Part shown: positions 12,901 through 20,168 of the stretch, piece after piece | How the letters are laid out: every line of letters starts with the position of its first letter | Numbering within the stretch: position 1 is the first letter of the stretch | DNA from: Enoplolaimus lenunculus | Taxonomy: Eukaryota > Nematoda > Enoplea > Enoplida > Thoracostomopsidae | Direction: 5' to 3' | NCBI GenBank assembly: GCA_030248215.1 | Contig: JASANG010002646.1 | Span: forward strand, 162,946-226,945 | Length of the DNA: 64,000 nt | Translations under genes and position numbers: made by a program | The notes under the pieces: model-generated | The model's input: only the letters and a program-made list of their open reading frames with translations | What the model was told of the DNA's origin: nothing | Database searches by the model: none

Positions 12901-15900
12901 GTAAACATTAACTCACGCTGAGTTGAGTTTATTCTTACTCTGAGATGAGTTGCCTCTGGGAGAGGGGATTAATTAACTCAGAATGAATTGAATCAACTCA
13001 AAATTTTGAGTTCTGATAGTCCTAACTGAGACTGAGTGATTCAACTCATCTTGAGTTAACATCAACTCACTGAAATTTACAGTGTAAAGCAGAGCCAACC
13101 ATCGAGAATTTCCATTATTTCACAGGGGTACCATAATCTTTCTGGGTGGCGCATTTTAATATGTTTTTGCGAGAGAGGGGATCTCTTGTCCCCTCTTCTC
13201 CGCCCAATTCCCCCATCAAAGAATAACAAAGCATCAGATATAAAAAATGTATACTTTTCCTCTCAGGATCGCTTCCGCACTGTTCCGGTGGAACACATTT
13301 TCCGGATTGTTCCAACCGGAAATAGCCTGGTTTGCATCGACAGCCTTGTCTGCATTCAAACGGTGAACATTTCGCTGGTGTGGGATTTTCACACGATAGT
13401 TCGCAAGTTTCACACGCTGTTTCAACTTCGTCGACTTCACATTCTAAAAAAGAACAAAAAATACCACAAATGTTATCAGATTTAAATATAGTGACAGTTT
13501 TGTACACCACCATACCCTCATTATGCAAAAGCGAGTTTCCTAATTATATTAAAAACTGTAATTTTGCAATGTAATCACTTCGCTGATTTGAATTTACCAA
13601 ACTAAATCATAAAAACAAATATTTTTCGGCCAACATTGAGAATACGAGCCTAAACTTTAATGTCAGATTATTATAAAGGTTGAACTAGGCTACCACATAG
13701 CGGTCCGAGGTTAAAACTCAACAATAGCGGCCGGGAATTTGGCCACAGCTGATTTACGCGTCCGTACGATCACATGTGGTTCTCCGCCTTTAACCAGTTC
13801 CAACCAAACTCCCTGTAAGTTCAAAAGGAGCCTTGGTTGAACCCGGTCCCACAGCTGAATGTCAAAAAACTTTCGTCACAGGCTGTGTTCGCTCACAGAC
13901 ACCTTTATTTTTCCCGGTTCCGCTCTTTCGAATCGAAATCCTGCCTATGCCCGTGACTTAAATTACAACAGCGAATACTTTTAAAACAAGATTCTCGTGA
14001 GAAAAATATGACAATTTTGCATTATTAATAAATGATTTTTAGTTTATCTGGCAATATCGACTCTGACGCTTTATCCGCAAATCAGAACAGTTTCGCCAAA
14101 AGCGGTGATTTTTTTTAATTTTGGCTCTGAAAATCCTAATTTTGACCATCCTTAAACATCCAGATTCAAACATTTTGAAAACTGTTCTAAACCTTACGTA
14201 TGCCACATTTGTCTTCTTTGACTTCGCAATCAATTTTAGTCATATACTTTGTTAGACTATTGCTGCATTCAGTATAGTTCTTGTTCGACATTGTTTCAGT
14301 AGTACACGGGATACATTTGTCGGTTGTTTGCGTTTCAGAACATTGCCATTTATCTGTAACAATTAATTAATTGTTAGGATTTCAGACCCATGTATAATAT
14401 GCATATACTACTGTTCCGGCCCTTAGCCTAAAAGTTTTAGCCGACCAAAATAGTACTTGAGAAAAGAATATTTGATACTTTAGAATCTACAACTTTTTTA
14501 TACAGAGTTATACCTCAGCTAATAGGCATATAAAGGCCCATGTTTAGAACAGGGCCGGATTGTTTTCCGGGGGGGCTATAATACAATCAGTTTATGCTTT
14601 ATACTAATTTTTTTGCTTAGCCTTAGGCTTAGGCTTAGGCTTAGGCTTAGGAATAGGTTCATCCATACGCCTTAGGCTTAGGCTTAGGCTTAGACTTACG
14701 AATATGGTTATACTACTGTTCAGGCCCAGTTCTATACATGGGCCAGATTTCAATAAACCAACTACATTTAAAGTATACCCTAATGTTTGCTACTCAGTGC
14801 AAAGATCTGTCAGTTAACCAAGAGTGGATAGTAAATGCTATTAAATAAGAGTATGCAACTGGGTACATTCTGTGTAGAAAAAATATACTCAGCACGCGTT
14901 GCGTTTTTAATTGATCCCCTCATTTAGAGGGGGGTCGCTGTCGCGTGCAATAACCCTAAATTAAACTACAAGCGGAGCATTTTTGATGCCGGATACATAA
15001 AGTACTATGGTTTGCACACGTTGTACCCACCGTTTTTAATGGAGGGGGGCTCGGGCAAAAATGCAACGAGTGCCGGGTACATTCTTTCCTACACAGAATG
15101 TAAACCAAGAGTGGATTATAAATGCTATTAATCAAGAAGGCAATCAAGAGTATGCATCTGTGTACATTTTGTGTAGAAAAAATATACTCAGCGCGCGTTG
15201 CATTTTGTTCGCCCCCTCATTTGCGAGGGTGTTAATTCGCAAAAAGCGAGATGCCAACGATAGCAAAAATGCTTTGCTCATATTCTTAATAAGTTGTTTA
15301 GAACCGTGGCATAAATGCGACATTGTCCTCCTAAAATGAGTTGGGTACGCCGGAAACACAACGCGTGCTGATACGTTTTGTACCAAGTAAATTACGTCTA
15401 GTTGCACACTCTTGTCTAAAAGAGTGATCATACACTCTTGGTCCACCTGAAATTATTAATGTTGTAACCCGAATAAGAGGGGACCCCATTTTGAGTCCCA
15501 ATCAATAGTAGACCGTATAATTAATAAGAGTCCGTAAGCGGATAAAGGCCGTAATCTCTAGAGTCCATAAATGTCAATTATTCCAAGTTGTAGTGCATAC
15601 ATGACTGCAGGACCAAATAAAGTTGAGTTCGAAACTTTCACGAAGGGAGCCGGAGGGCGAATTAAAAATGAACAACAGACCGTAACCGAATAACGGGGGG
15701 TACCCTCTGGAGAGGCCAAATGAATATCAGTCCCCTTCTTATTTGGGTCACTAGAGTACTTTGTTACAACATTGCGCGCAACCTAAAAATATCTTGGATA
15801 TCTACCATCGCTGGAATCTATTGAATTCTGAGCAGTATTAAACCTAAAACGCCGCACATACGTATTTTGGGCAACGTTTCAGCATTGTAGTAAACTTTGT

Positions 15901-17181
15901 GTTTGTAACAATATACACATCGTTCTATAAACGAATCAGCACCAATAAATTGCCTTCCCTAACTTCAGAAATTAAACGTTGCGATACGCACCTAAAATTG
16001 GAAATATTGTATATATTTATGACGAAATATCTACCAAACCATTAGATATTTGACACAATTACTGTAATCAAAGTATAAAAAAGCTTCCGCTTATGAAGGA
16101 GTTATATGAAAATCTGAACGGCTAAATGTGTATAGATCAATTCCGTCCATTGAGCTTACAAGGTCCGCATCCGGTTTCAACTTGGCACTCTTCGAATGTC
16201 GGGAATGTTGATGTGTCTACGGCACAACCGGCATTAGGGTCATTTTCTGGTGCAAATGTATTGCATCGCTTGCACTGCGCATCTTCGTTTGCTTCCAAGC
16301 ATTGATATGATTCGTCTGCCGTTGTTGCTGTAAAAAACTCAACTTGACTTGACTCTCGGATTAGTCTAAGCCAATTTTCAAAGGCGTGAACATTTCTGTC
16401 CCATAGCCAGCTCGCCGTACTCGGAGAGGGTAGTAAATTTTTAGAAGCGGGCGTACAAGGGTTTTAAGGAACTTACAAGCAAGGTTGAAAATTTTCCATA
16501 TGGGGCCAAAATTTTTCAAGGCGAACTAAGCTCCCCTATTCCCCTTCTGGCTATGGGTCCGGAACATTTAACTGGAAAATAACGAGGAGCATTGAAAAGT
16601 AACCCGAGTATAAAATAGAAGCCCATCGGTTGAAATAATTTGAATCTGTGTTGGAAATAAAACTTGATCAAGTTTCGAGTTGATAATTAGAACCACAAAC
16701 TACATAGCTAATTTGACACGAAAGTAAAAAAATACACCTTAAAATGTATGATTTTAGAAATAATTTAAAAAGTTTCATACTTTGGCCCGTGTTAATATCA
16801 TGGACGACACTTTTTTCTGTTGGACTGGAATAGTAGAGTAAGCTTAAGCTTTAGACTTATTTATTTGCTCAGACTTAGGCTTAGGTATAAGCACATTCTC
16901 ACGCTATAAGGCTTAGACTTAGGCTTAGAAATATGCTTATACAACTGTTCCGTCTTAGGCTTAGGAATCTGCTCATTATTACGCTTAGGCTTAGACTAGG
17001 TTTAGGCTTAGAAATCTGCTCATTATTACGCTTAGGCTTAGACTAGGTTTAGGCTTAGAAATATGCTCATACTACTGTTCCGTCCCTGTTCTATACATTG
17101 GCCCATACTTTGAAGCATTGTCATGGCCGCGAGTGATACCAGCGCGAACAGCCAGCGCAACTGCCAAATTCTACTTTTCAT
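1..17181 (-). CDS. Gene span: secreted multidomain TIL / thyroglobulin-1 protease-inhibitor-like protein, 13 exons, 3' end outside window
   Basis: This gene was assembled by hand from thirteen exons on the minus strand. The order is signal peptide, two copies of an unrecognised six-cysteine domain, then TIL, Tg1, TIL, Tg1, TIL, Tg1, TIL, Tg1. Exon lengths add up with perfect phase: all modules are bounded by phase 1 introns, and the first two Tg1 domains are each also cut by a phase 0 intron. The coding length seen is about 2349 nt (783 residues), and the gene runs off the left edge. TIL domains usually inhibit serine proteases, and Tg1 domains (thyropins) often inhibit cysteine or other proteases, so a secreted multi-headed inhibitor is the natural inference. 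It could instead be a cuticle or matrix protein, because both modules also occur in adhesive extracellular proteins. Introns are long and full of transposon remnants. Confidence 0.85.
245..475. mobile_element. MITE-like element, TGCAGCTGCAA family
   Basis: The ends are inverted repeats: TTAGGCCCCTTTCACACGTG on the left and the reverse complement of TTAAGCTCCATTCACACGTG on the right, each running on into a GTTTTTGCAGC motif. The interior is rich in TGCAGCTGCAA and TTGCAAGT motifs. Related sequence lies near 8720-8800, 12030-12195 and 32650-33202. The flanking TTA/TAA is compatible with a 3-bp target site but is not decisive. It sits just upstream of a Tg1 exon. Confidence 0.65.
476..898. other. 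Intronic sequence without recognised content
   Basis: This AT-rich stretch lies inside an intron of the TIL/Tg1 gene, between an inverted-repeat element and a telomere-repeat element. I see no coding frame, RNA gene or clear repeat in it. Confidence 0.5.
899..1124. mobile_element. Telomere-repeat MITE (TEL element, type 1)
   Basis: The left end reads GGCCCATGTATACAACAGGG and the right end is its inverse (CCCTGTTCTATACATGGACC). Inside are repeats of CCTAAGCCTAAGC, i.e. degenerate nematode telomere repeat TTAGGC on the other strand, followed by AAGCAAAAA and a TCTAAAGCTTAA block. Flanks GCTTTGAGG and GCTTCTAGA may be an eroded target duplication. Confidence 0.75.
1125..1814. other. Intronic sequence without recognised content
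   Basis: No exon of the minus-strand gene, no RNA gene and no clear element end was found here. A stretch near 1260-1400 (TCAGCTCACTTTGCTGAGG and AAAATTTTTTAGGG) resembles passages at 4490-4630, 9010-9170 and 16400-16560, so it is probably an old low-copy repeat. Confidence 0.4.
1815..2475. mobile_element. Pair of MITE-like elements with CTCTTGGTTTAACCAAGAGT ends
   Basis: Two related elements lie back to back, joined at copies of the perfect palindrome CTCTTGGTTTAACCAAGAG (near 1821 and 2146). Each has inner inverted blocks with GTGCAACTGGGTACATTC and CACGCGTTGCGTTTTT around a C- or G-rich core. The same family recurs at 14805-15445, 31280-31585 and 35930-36065. No coding capacity is visible. 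Confidence 0.55.
2517..2704. mobile_element. Short inverted-repeat element with GTGGCGGATCC ends
   Basis: The left end is AGTGGCGGATCCAGG and the right end is GTGGATCCGCCATT. Both sides are flanked by the direct repeat GGTTAGCTGC, a probable target-site duplication of 8-10 bp. The interior has G and C homopolymers and no gene. Confidence 0.65.
2940..3152 (-). CDS. Exon: TIL domain 4
   Basis: On the minus strand an acceptor ATTTTTAG is followed by a phase 1 exon with ten cysteines in TIL spacing: TCNGNNEEYLECGTACERSC, then NPAPAVCTYNCVSGCFCKSG, then YFRDAIMRCVRASECP. I place the donor at ACAG|GTACTT (2940/2939) because it restores phase 1 right after the last Cys. A second donor at GGAAG|GTAATT (2900) would extend the exon but gives phase 2. 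A piggyBac-like element begins about 40 bases upstream of the acceptor. Confidence 0.88.
3193..3464. mobile_element. piggyBac-like MITE with tRNA-like core (TTAA family)
   Basis: The ends are AACCCTTTCTCACACG and its inverse TGTGAGAAGGGGTT. Reading the minus strand, the interior has a tRNA-like A box (TATAGCTGAGTGGTGATGG) and B box (GGAGTTCGAATCC). The terminal TTAA is eroded here but intact in the copies at 7906, 27081 and 28708. Confidence 0.7.
3947..4270 (-). CDS. Exon: thyroglobulin type-1 domain 3
   Basis: The acceptor is TTTCCAG and the exon starts AA TGC in phase 1. The domain begins at the first Cys in CLRQAYLVLQ, carries an insertion rich in Asn, Ser and Asp before YCDERGNF, and has the core RQCVCVEPETGRTIPGT and the last Cys in EDEC. 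The usual CWCV is CVCV here. The donor GACG|GTAAAT (3947) keeps phase 1, and a stronger-looking TT|GTAAGC 37 bases further on would give phase 2. Unlike Tg1 domains 1 and 2 the domain is not split by an intron. Confidence 0.86.
4753..4941. mobile_element. Telomere-repeat MITE (TEL element, type 3)
   Basis: The ends are CCATGTTACTTTAAGGGGCG and its inverse CGCCCCTTAAAGTAACATTGG. The interior has TTAGGCTTAGGC arrays around AACGCTTAAGC. The element is flanked by an exact 9-bp direct repeat GTTTATCGG (4744-4752 and 4942-4950), which is good evidence for transposition with a 9-bp target duplication. Confidence 0.85.
5278..5505 (-). CDS. Exon: TIL domain 3
   Basis: After the acceptor CAATTTTAG the phase 1 exon reads HQQLTPPTECIGPYQEYSSC, VSACQPTCDTPAVRKC, SKTSCTPGCQCARGYVRV and DFQCVLPSECPEPKT. 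Its ten cysteines match the TIL pattern. The donor is ACTG|GTAAG, phase 1. The loop between the eighth and ninth Cys is a little longer than in its siblings. Confidence 0.9.
5690..6020. repeat. GGATCC-ended repeat with internal TTTTATCAC/AAAATTTT blocks
   Basis: It begins GCGGATCCACAAGGGGGG and holds three or four imperfect copies of a block with CCTTACAATTTT, TCAGAAAATTTTTTG and AAAATGGTAA. The same blocks recur at 12655-12720, 18284-18430 and 20753-20960. It lies in an intron of the TIL/Tg1 gene. Confidence 0.5.
6109..6508. mobile_element. Inverted-repeat element with GTGACCCGAATAA ends
   Basis: The left end GTGACCCGAATAACAGG is inverted at the right as CCTCTTATTCGGGTTAC. The interior includes TTATTCGGTTACGGACTGTT and GACTCAAAATGGGGACCCC. 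Related copies are at 15463-15752 and 37513-37943. No coding frame was found. Confidence 0.6.
6893..6932. repeat. (AAAT)n microsatellite
   Basis: This is a run of about ten AAAT units inside an intron, followed by AT-rich sequence. Confidence 0.9.
6960..7905. other. Intronic AT-rich sequence, no gene seen
   Basis: Apart from weak TAAGCCTAATCC traces near 7080 I see neither exon-like cysteine patterns nor element ends here. Confidence 0.4.
7906..8176. mobile_element. piggyBac-like MITE with tRNA-like core
   Basis: It is flanked on both sides by TTAA (7906-7909 and 8173-8176). The ends are CCCTTTCTCACATGAATATT on the left and the inverse of CCCCTTCTCACATTGAG on the right. On the minus strand the interior contains TATAGCTGAGTGGTGAT and GGAGTTCGAATCC, resembling tRNA A and B boxes. 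Next to the splayed ends is a short hairpin GTTGCCTACAGGCAAC. Confidence 0.8.
8404..8593 (-). CDS. Exon: thyroglobulin type-1 domain 2, second half
   Basis: The acceptor TTTTTCAG is followed in phase 0 by SKCDKIDDKCWCVNAKTG and the last Cys in FRRDSCKP. It joins the preceding exon within the domain after DGSFE. A proline- and lysine-rich linker follows (KQPENPKLKPGQQ). The donor CAGA|GTAAAC gives phase 1. Confidence 0.88.
8700..8800. repeat. TGCAGCTGCAA-family fragment
   Basis: Short motifs GTTGCATGTGAAGG, GCAACTTGCAG and GTGCACGCAGTTG resemble the ends and interior of the element at 245-475. No full inverted-repeat pair is recognisable. Confidence 0.35.
9186..9280 (-). CDS. Exon: thyroglobulin type-1 domain 2, first half
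   Basis: After the acceptor ATTTTCAG the phase 1 exon reads TKCHRRVLDPENLPGSNKNR and then IVNCHSDGSFE, the N-terminal half of a Tg1 domain. The donor GAG|GTAAAG is in phase 0 and matches the next exon exactly, so the domain is contiguous after splicing. Confidence 0.88.
9735..9885. mobile_element. Small hairpin element
   Basis: TGTTGGAACGCTGCCTAATA at the left is inverted at the right (TTTGGGCAGCATTCCAACCG), with ATACGTAT next to both arms. A related half lies near 15840-15890. It is about 150 bp and non-coding. Confidence 0.5.
10250..10444 (-). CDS. Exon: degenerate TIL domain 2
   Basis: The acceptor TTTCAG gives a phase 1 exon reading NTPLKCGVFEVLAEKQSQTS, EPKCSHPTPLKCTENC and SRRCICQKGRYRDEQGRCVL, ending NECSLKN, with donor AATG|GTAAG. 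Only eight of the ten TIL cysteines are present. The two missing ones come from the N-terminal half, where the equivalents of siblings' ECG-x-x-C are replaced, and a lost disulfide pair is the likely explanation. The fold is otherwise recognisable. Confidence 0.82.
11017..11245. mobile_element. MITE-like element with CACCTATCACCAG ends
   Basis: The left part has CATCTATCACCAGTTAGCGA and the right part has the inverse TATCACCAACTGGAGATAAG. TATTCTCAA/TTGAGAATAC motifs lie near the outer ends. The family recurs at 28063-28390, with fragments at 27385 and 46090. Confidence 0.5.
11494..11662 (-). CDS. Exon: thyroglobulin type-1 domain 1, second half
   Basis: The acceptor GTTTTAG is followed in phase 0 by SIQCKESDQTCVCVDDETG and the last Cys in LGLPECSL. 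A Pro-Glu-rich linker follows (PEPEPSSPEPEP). The donor CCTA|GTAAGT is phase 1. The CWCV motif is CVCV. Confidence 0.88.
12030..12195. repeat. TGCAGCTGCAA-family MITE remnant
   Basis: GTTTTTGCAGCAAAAACGTG on the left and TTAATTCGCACGTGTGAACG on the right echo the ends of the 245-475 element in inverted orientation. The interior is diverged. Confidence 0.45.
12381..12502 (-). CDS. Exon: thyroglobulin type-1 domain 1, first half
   Basis: After the acceptor TTTTTTTAG the phase 1 exon reads CYQAVIATYILNSNNINQTA and then WPHIQPAFEVPQCDLDGKFQ. The donor CAG|GTAAAC is phase 0 and joins exactly to the exon carrying SIQCKESD. After splicing the six Tg1 cysteines are complete. Confidence 0.87.
12834..13083. 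mobile_element. MITE, CACTGTAAATT family
   Basis: The left end CACTGCAAATGCCAATGAG is inverted at the right as CTCACTGAAATTTACAGTG. The interior is full of AACTCA and TGAGTT motifs. It is flanked by TA on both sides, as Tc1/mariner-type elements are. Other copies are at 30527, 31854, 34275, 38020 and 46829. Confidence 0.75.
13255..13443 (-). CDS. Exon: TIL domain 1
   Basis: The acceptor TTTTTTAG starts a phase 1 exon: ECEVDEVETACETCELSC, ENPTPAKCSPFECRQGCRC, KPGYFRLEQSGKCVPPEQC. Its ten cysteines have TIL spacing. The donor AAAA|GTATAC (13255/13254) keeps phase 1. This is the first inhibitor module after the two six-cysteine domains. Confidence 0.9.
14198..14353 (-). CDS. Exon: six-cysteine domain, copy b (unrecognised)
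   Basis: The acceptor GTTACAG and donor ATAC|GTAAGG bound a phase 1 exon of 156 nt. It reads KWQCSETQTTDKCIPCTT, then MSNKNYTECSNSLTKYMTK, then IDCEVKEDKCGI. Cysteine spacing is C-x8-C-x2-C-x12-C-x12-C-x6-C, nearly identical to the preceding exon at 16160-16327. I do not recognise the family. The start resembles small secreted three-finger-like domains, but the spacing does not convince. Confidence 0.75.
14430..14744. mobile_element. Telomere-repeat MITE (TEL type 1) with a duplicated flank
   Basis: The element at about 14535-14744 begins GGCCCATGTTTAGAACAGGG and ends CCAGTTCTATACATGGGCC, with (TTAGGC)n inside. The preceding 100 bases (AAAAGTTTTAGCCGACC to CAGCTAATAGGC) are also found beside the copy at 46190-46509, so a longer segment has been duplicated. 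Confidence 0.75.
14805..15450. mobile_element. Two tandem MITE-like elements, ACTCTTG family
   Basis: Two copies follow each other with GTACATTCTGTGTAGAAAAA, CGCGTTGCGTTTTT and a C- or G-rich core. Pieces of the AACCAAGAGTGGAT end motif lie at 14816, 15104 and 15434. Their relatives are at 1815-2475 and 31280-31585. Confidence 0.5.
15463..15752. mobile_element. Inverted-repeat element with GTAACCCGAATAAGAGGGG ends
   Basis: The left end AACCCGAATAAGAGGGGACC is inverted at the right (CCCCTTCTTATTTGGGTCAC). The interior shares TAACCGAATAACGGGG and GAGTCCCAATCAATAG with the copies at 6109 and 37513. Confidence 0.6.
16160..16327 (-). CDS. Exon: six-cysteine domain, copy a (unrecognised)
   Basis: The acceptor TTTTTTACAG and donor CCTT|GTAAGC bound a phase 1 exon of 168 nt. 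It reads TTADESYQCLEANEDAQCKR, CNTFAPENDPNAGCAVDT and FEECQVETGCGP. Spacing is C-x8-C-x2-C-x12-C-x12-C-x5-C. This is the first domain after the signal peptide. Together with the next exon it defines a repeated module with an acidic, threonine-rich character. Confidence 0.78.
16785..17103. mobile_element. Telomere-repeat MITE (TEL type 2) at the exon 1 splice donor
   Basis: It runs from GCCCGTGTTAATATCATGG to CTGTTCTATACATTGGCC and contains many TTAGGCTTAGGC units. It is bounded by an exact 9-bp repeat CATACTTTG (16776-16784 and 17104-17112). In minus-strand reading the right-hand copy is CAAAGTATG, and this contains the splice donor of the signal-peptide exon (CAAA|GTATG). Confidence 0.88.
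17109..17181 (-). CDS. Exon 1: start codon and signal peptide of the TIL/Tg1 protein
   Basis: ATG at 17181-17179 follows AAACAAAAA and opens MKSRIWQLRWLFALVSLAAM followed by TMLQ. This has a basic N-region and a hydrophobic core LFALVSLAAM, a typical signal peptide. The donor CAAA|GTATGG is phase 1 and joins the six-cysteine exon at 16327. No upstream in-frame coding extension is evident. The donor bases lie in the target-site duplication of the neighbouring TEL element. Confidence 0.8.
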
Positions 17182-17542
17182 TTTTTGTTTACGTTTTATT
17201 TAATATTTTCTTATAGTTTTTAATTGTCTTTAAAATGAATATTATAAAGGTTAATTAATACTCGAATGTCGGTATGAACGGTAAGTGTATAAAGCAAAGA
17301 ATACTATACGTGTGCATATATACCGGGATAACAAAAGTTGTTACAATCGACCTCGTGGTAAGTATATAAATACAAGCTTGATTAACTCTGAGTGCAAAAA
17401 GTTTGAAGTTCTATTTTCTATGTGGCTTCCAAATTTGGTTAAAACATACAAAACCAACTACTGATTACCCACAAATACACTTAATATTACAAATCTATCC
17501 AGTAAAATTCTATATCATTTGCGCAGAACATTTTTACATTTT

Positions 17543-17733
17543 GAGCTCATGTAAAAATCAGGGGCTTAGCGTTTTTCTACGGGACTGTAAAAGAGTAAAA
17601 GGAAGTTTTAGACTAATTTTTGCTTAGGCTTAGGTTTAGGTTTACATTTAAGCCATAAACTGATTGTTACGCTTAGGCTTAGGCTTAGAAATATGCTTTA
17701 TACTACTGTTACGGCCTTGTTGTATACATTGGC
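17543..17733. mobile_element. Telomere-repeat MITE (TEL type 2)
   Basis: The left end is GAGCTCATGTAAAAATCAGG and the right end is CCTTGTTGTATACATTGGCC. Between them are ACTGTAAAAGAGTAA, TTTTAGACTAATTTTTGC and TTAGGC repeats. It lies upstream of the TIL/Tg1 gene start. Confidence 0.7.
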
Positions 17734-17739
17734 CCATTT

Positions 17740-19430
17740 TTGTGTTCCTCAGAAGTTAAATAATATTGAGTAAAATACAGCAGAATGTCGTGTAGAATCA
17801 AAGAACAGATAGCTATGCTGATATCCGAAATTAAATTTTCTATTTCGAATATTCGAAACTGAATTTTGCTTCTTTGGGTTTCCGAACAACAATTTTAGTT
17901 TCGTAAGCACTTGGTTTAACTTGTTGCTCTAAAGGAAGTACCCAGATCCACACGCTGATTGTTATGAGCGCAAAACATACAATTCTAAAAATAGTTAAGT
18001 ATTTATGATGCAACTGCCTCAATAGTGTTGGGTATTCGGTTTAGAAGGTTGCTAATGACTAATAAATGCTTGTGTTGGCCACATGAAATTGAGTTGATTT
18101 GTTTTGCATCTGTCTCATTTCAACCACTGCAACAGAGTTTCCATCGAATGTCACCCTTCCCTCGAACTATATATACATGAGTCCTTTTAAGTTCCAAGAA
18201 GAAAGAGCCACATTGAAATACACTTAATACGCAAAGTCATACAAACATCAGCCCATGCTCCTATTAGTGGTGCCCGTTTTCAGCGGCGGATCCAGAAATT
18301 TCTGAGGGGTTCGGTAAAAGTTCTGCAACGGAATTTTTCTCCGCAAAAATTTTCTGAGGGTGAAATTGTAAGGTAGGAACCTTACCATTTTATCACACAA
18401 AAATTCTATAGAGGGCCTACGACCACAAGCCTCCTCTGGTTCCAGTTTCTCACTAGACCGCAACACAGTAAACTTAAATTTTAGACTTGTTTTTGTTTGG
18501 GCTTACGCTTAAGCTTTAAACTTAGTAATATGTTTTGGTTGTGACATTGCTAAAAGTTATACGGGTCCAAATCTTCTGGACCCACTCTTGTCTTTATATA
18601 TCGGACCATAATGCCGATTTAGCTCCTCATAACCTGCCCTTAAGATATCAATAAAGTTTCAATTTTTTAAGACTTGAATATATACTTTCGCAAGTTCCGA
18701 TTTTATATGTACCGTTGCGAAACCAAATAAAGTTTTTGCCATATACAAATTCATGTGCTTTGCGGTACAGTGCCGTACGTTGACGTATAGCGCCGTACGT
18801 CATCGAAAGTATTGTGCCATTTTAAGTATATACCTAGAATTTATCTCTAAACGCAAAACGCGAAACATTCGAATAATGATACTGAATTCAAAAAGTTTCT
18901 GGCAGTAACTATGGTTGAAAATGGCCAAAGTTAAATAGTTCCTAATTTTACAGTCAATATACACCGACAAAACCCAAATCTACTATATACCTAAAATCGA
19001 GAACGAATTTCGTTCAATATTCCGCGTTCTGACTCAGTGTTTGAATACAGAATTTCTTTTTGTCTGCTCTAACTAGTTTAGTGGTGACACAATGCAAATT
19101 ATTCCAAAAAATTTACACAATAGCATTTTGGATATTCTGATATCCCGATATCCGGATACCCGGATACATATATACATCATTTCGTATATATATCCGGATA
19201 TTTTTCATATCCGGATATCCGGTGCCCATCTATACTAAAACGCAAAAGTATCGTCCTCCACTGGTCAAATCATGCATCCGTTACTGGTGAAGTTCCTACA
19301 AAATGAAATCATCAACCTAAAGACTTTGCCAAACACCGCTCTAAAAGTTCTATAATTACAACATAAAAAATATTCCAATCCGAGGGTAATCCTTGATTCG
19401 TTGCGACTGAGGGTTACGGTAAATTTAATC
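17740..19430. other. Intergenic sequence, no gene supported
   Basis: It contains a GGATCC-type repeat at 18284-18430 (TCTGAGGGG, TTTTATCACACAAAAATTCT), a partial TEL fragment near 18485-18540, and a purine/pyrimidine stretch of GGATATCCGGATA motifs near 19135-19225. A hydrophobic minus-strand frame at 17840-18022 has no ATG and was not called. Confidence 0.5.
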
Positions 19431-19675
19431 GGCCAATGTATAGAACAGGGCCGCAACAGTAGTATAAGCGTATTCCTAAAGCCTAAGCCTAAGCCTAAGC
19501 CTAAGCGTAAGGATGAGCCTATTCCTAAGCTTAAGCTTAAGCCTAAGCGTAAGGATGACCCTATTTCTAAGCCTAGGCCTAAGCCTAAGCCTAACCACAA
19601 AAGTTAGTCTAAAGCTTAAACTGACTCTATTACAGCCACGCCGGAAAACGATCCGGCCCTGTTTTATACATGGGT
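19431..19675. mobile_element. Telomere-repeat MITE (TEL type 1)
   Basis: The ends are GGCCAATGTATAGAACAGGG and the inverse CCCTGTTTTATACATGGGTC. The interior carries GCCTAAGCCTAAGC arrays and the GTAAGGATGAGCCTATTCC spacer. Confidence 0.8.
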
Positions 19676-19879
19676 CATAAATACCCTAATAATTTGCTAA
19701 ACGAGCTATATAATTTGTGAAATTTCTAAACACAAATGTTATCCTTCAACAAAAAATATTTTTAGATTTGTCTACTGCTAAGATTTCCTAAAATTGAACA
19801 TTTATTTTACTCATAATAACTTTTGCTATTAAAGTCGTAATGTCACATAAGATATATATTTGTCCAACTTCAATAAGCC

Positions 19880-20168
19880 AGGGGCGTAGCCGGGGGAGGG
19901 AATCGGGACCATGGTCTACCCAATGGTTTTTGAAAATTTTTTGAGTTAAATGACACTATGATCTCCTGTGCGTTTTATTCCCATACACTGATTGTTGATG
20001 TTTTTTTATTCTGCATCGACATTGCTTTAATAGCGGTATATGTAGCAAAATTTATTTTGTCACACGCTGCACTGTGTATAGTGACTGTTTTTGTGCGATT
20101 AACACACTATATATTTAAAGTATTTATGTGCCCCCCCCCCCCTAAGTAAAATCCAGGCTACGCCCGTG
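19880..20168. mobile_element. Inverted-repeat element with GGGGCGTAGCC ends
   Basis: CCAGGGGCGTAGCCGGGGG on the left is inverted on the right (CCAGGCTACGCCCGTG). The hydrophobic frame inside looks like composition rather than a gene. Confidence 0.6.

Noticed and set aside
17840-18022. Minus-strand frame with a signal-anchor-like hydrophobic stretch (VCFALITISVWIWVL).
   Set aside because: The frame has no ATG (it opens at TTG), no convincing acceptor or donor, and no polyadenylation signal.
19265-19607. Repetitive frames such as Leu-Ser-Leu-Ser, Leu-Arg-Leu-Arg and Lys-Pro-Lys-Pro here and at many other places.
   Set aside because: They are six-base telomere-like repeats read in different frames, not dipeptide-repeat genes.
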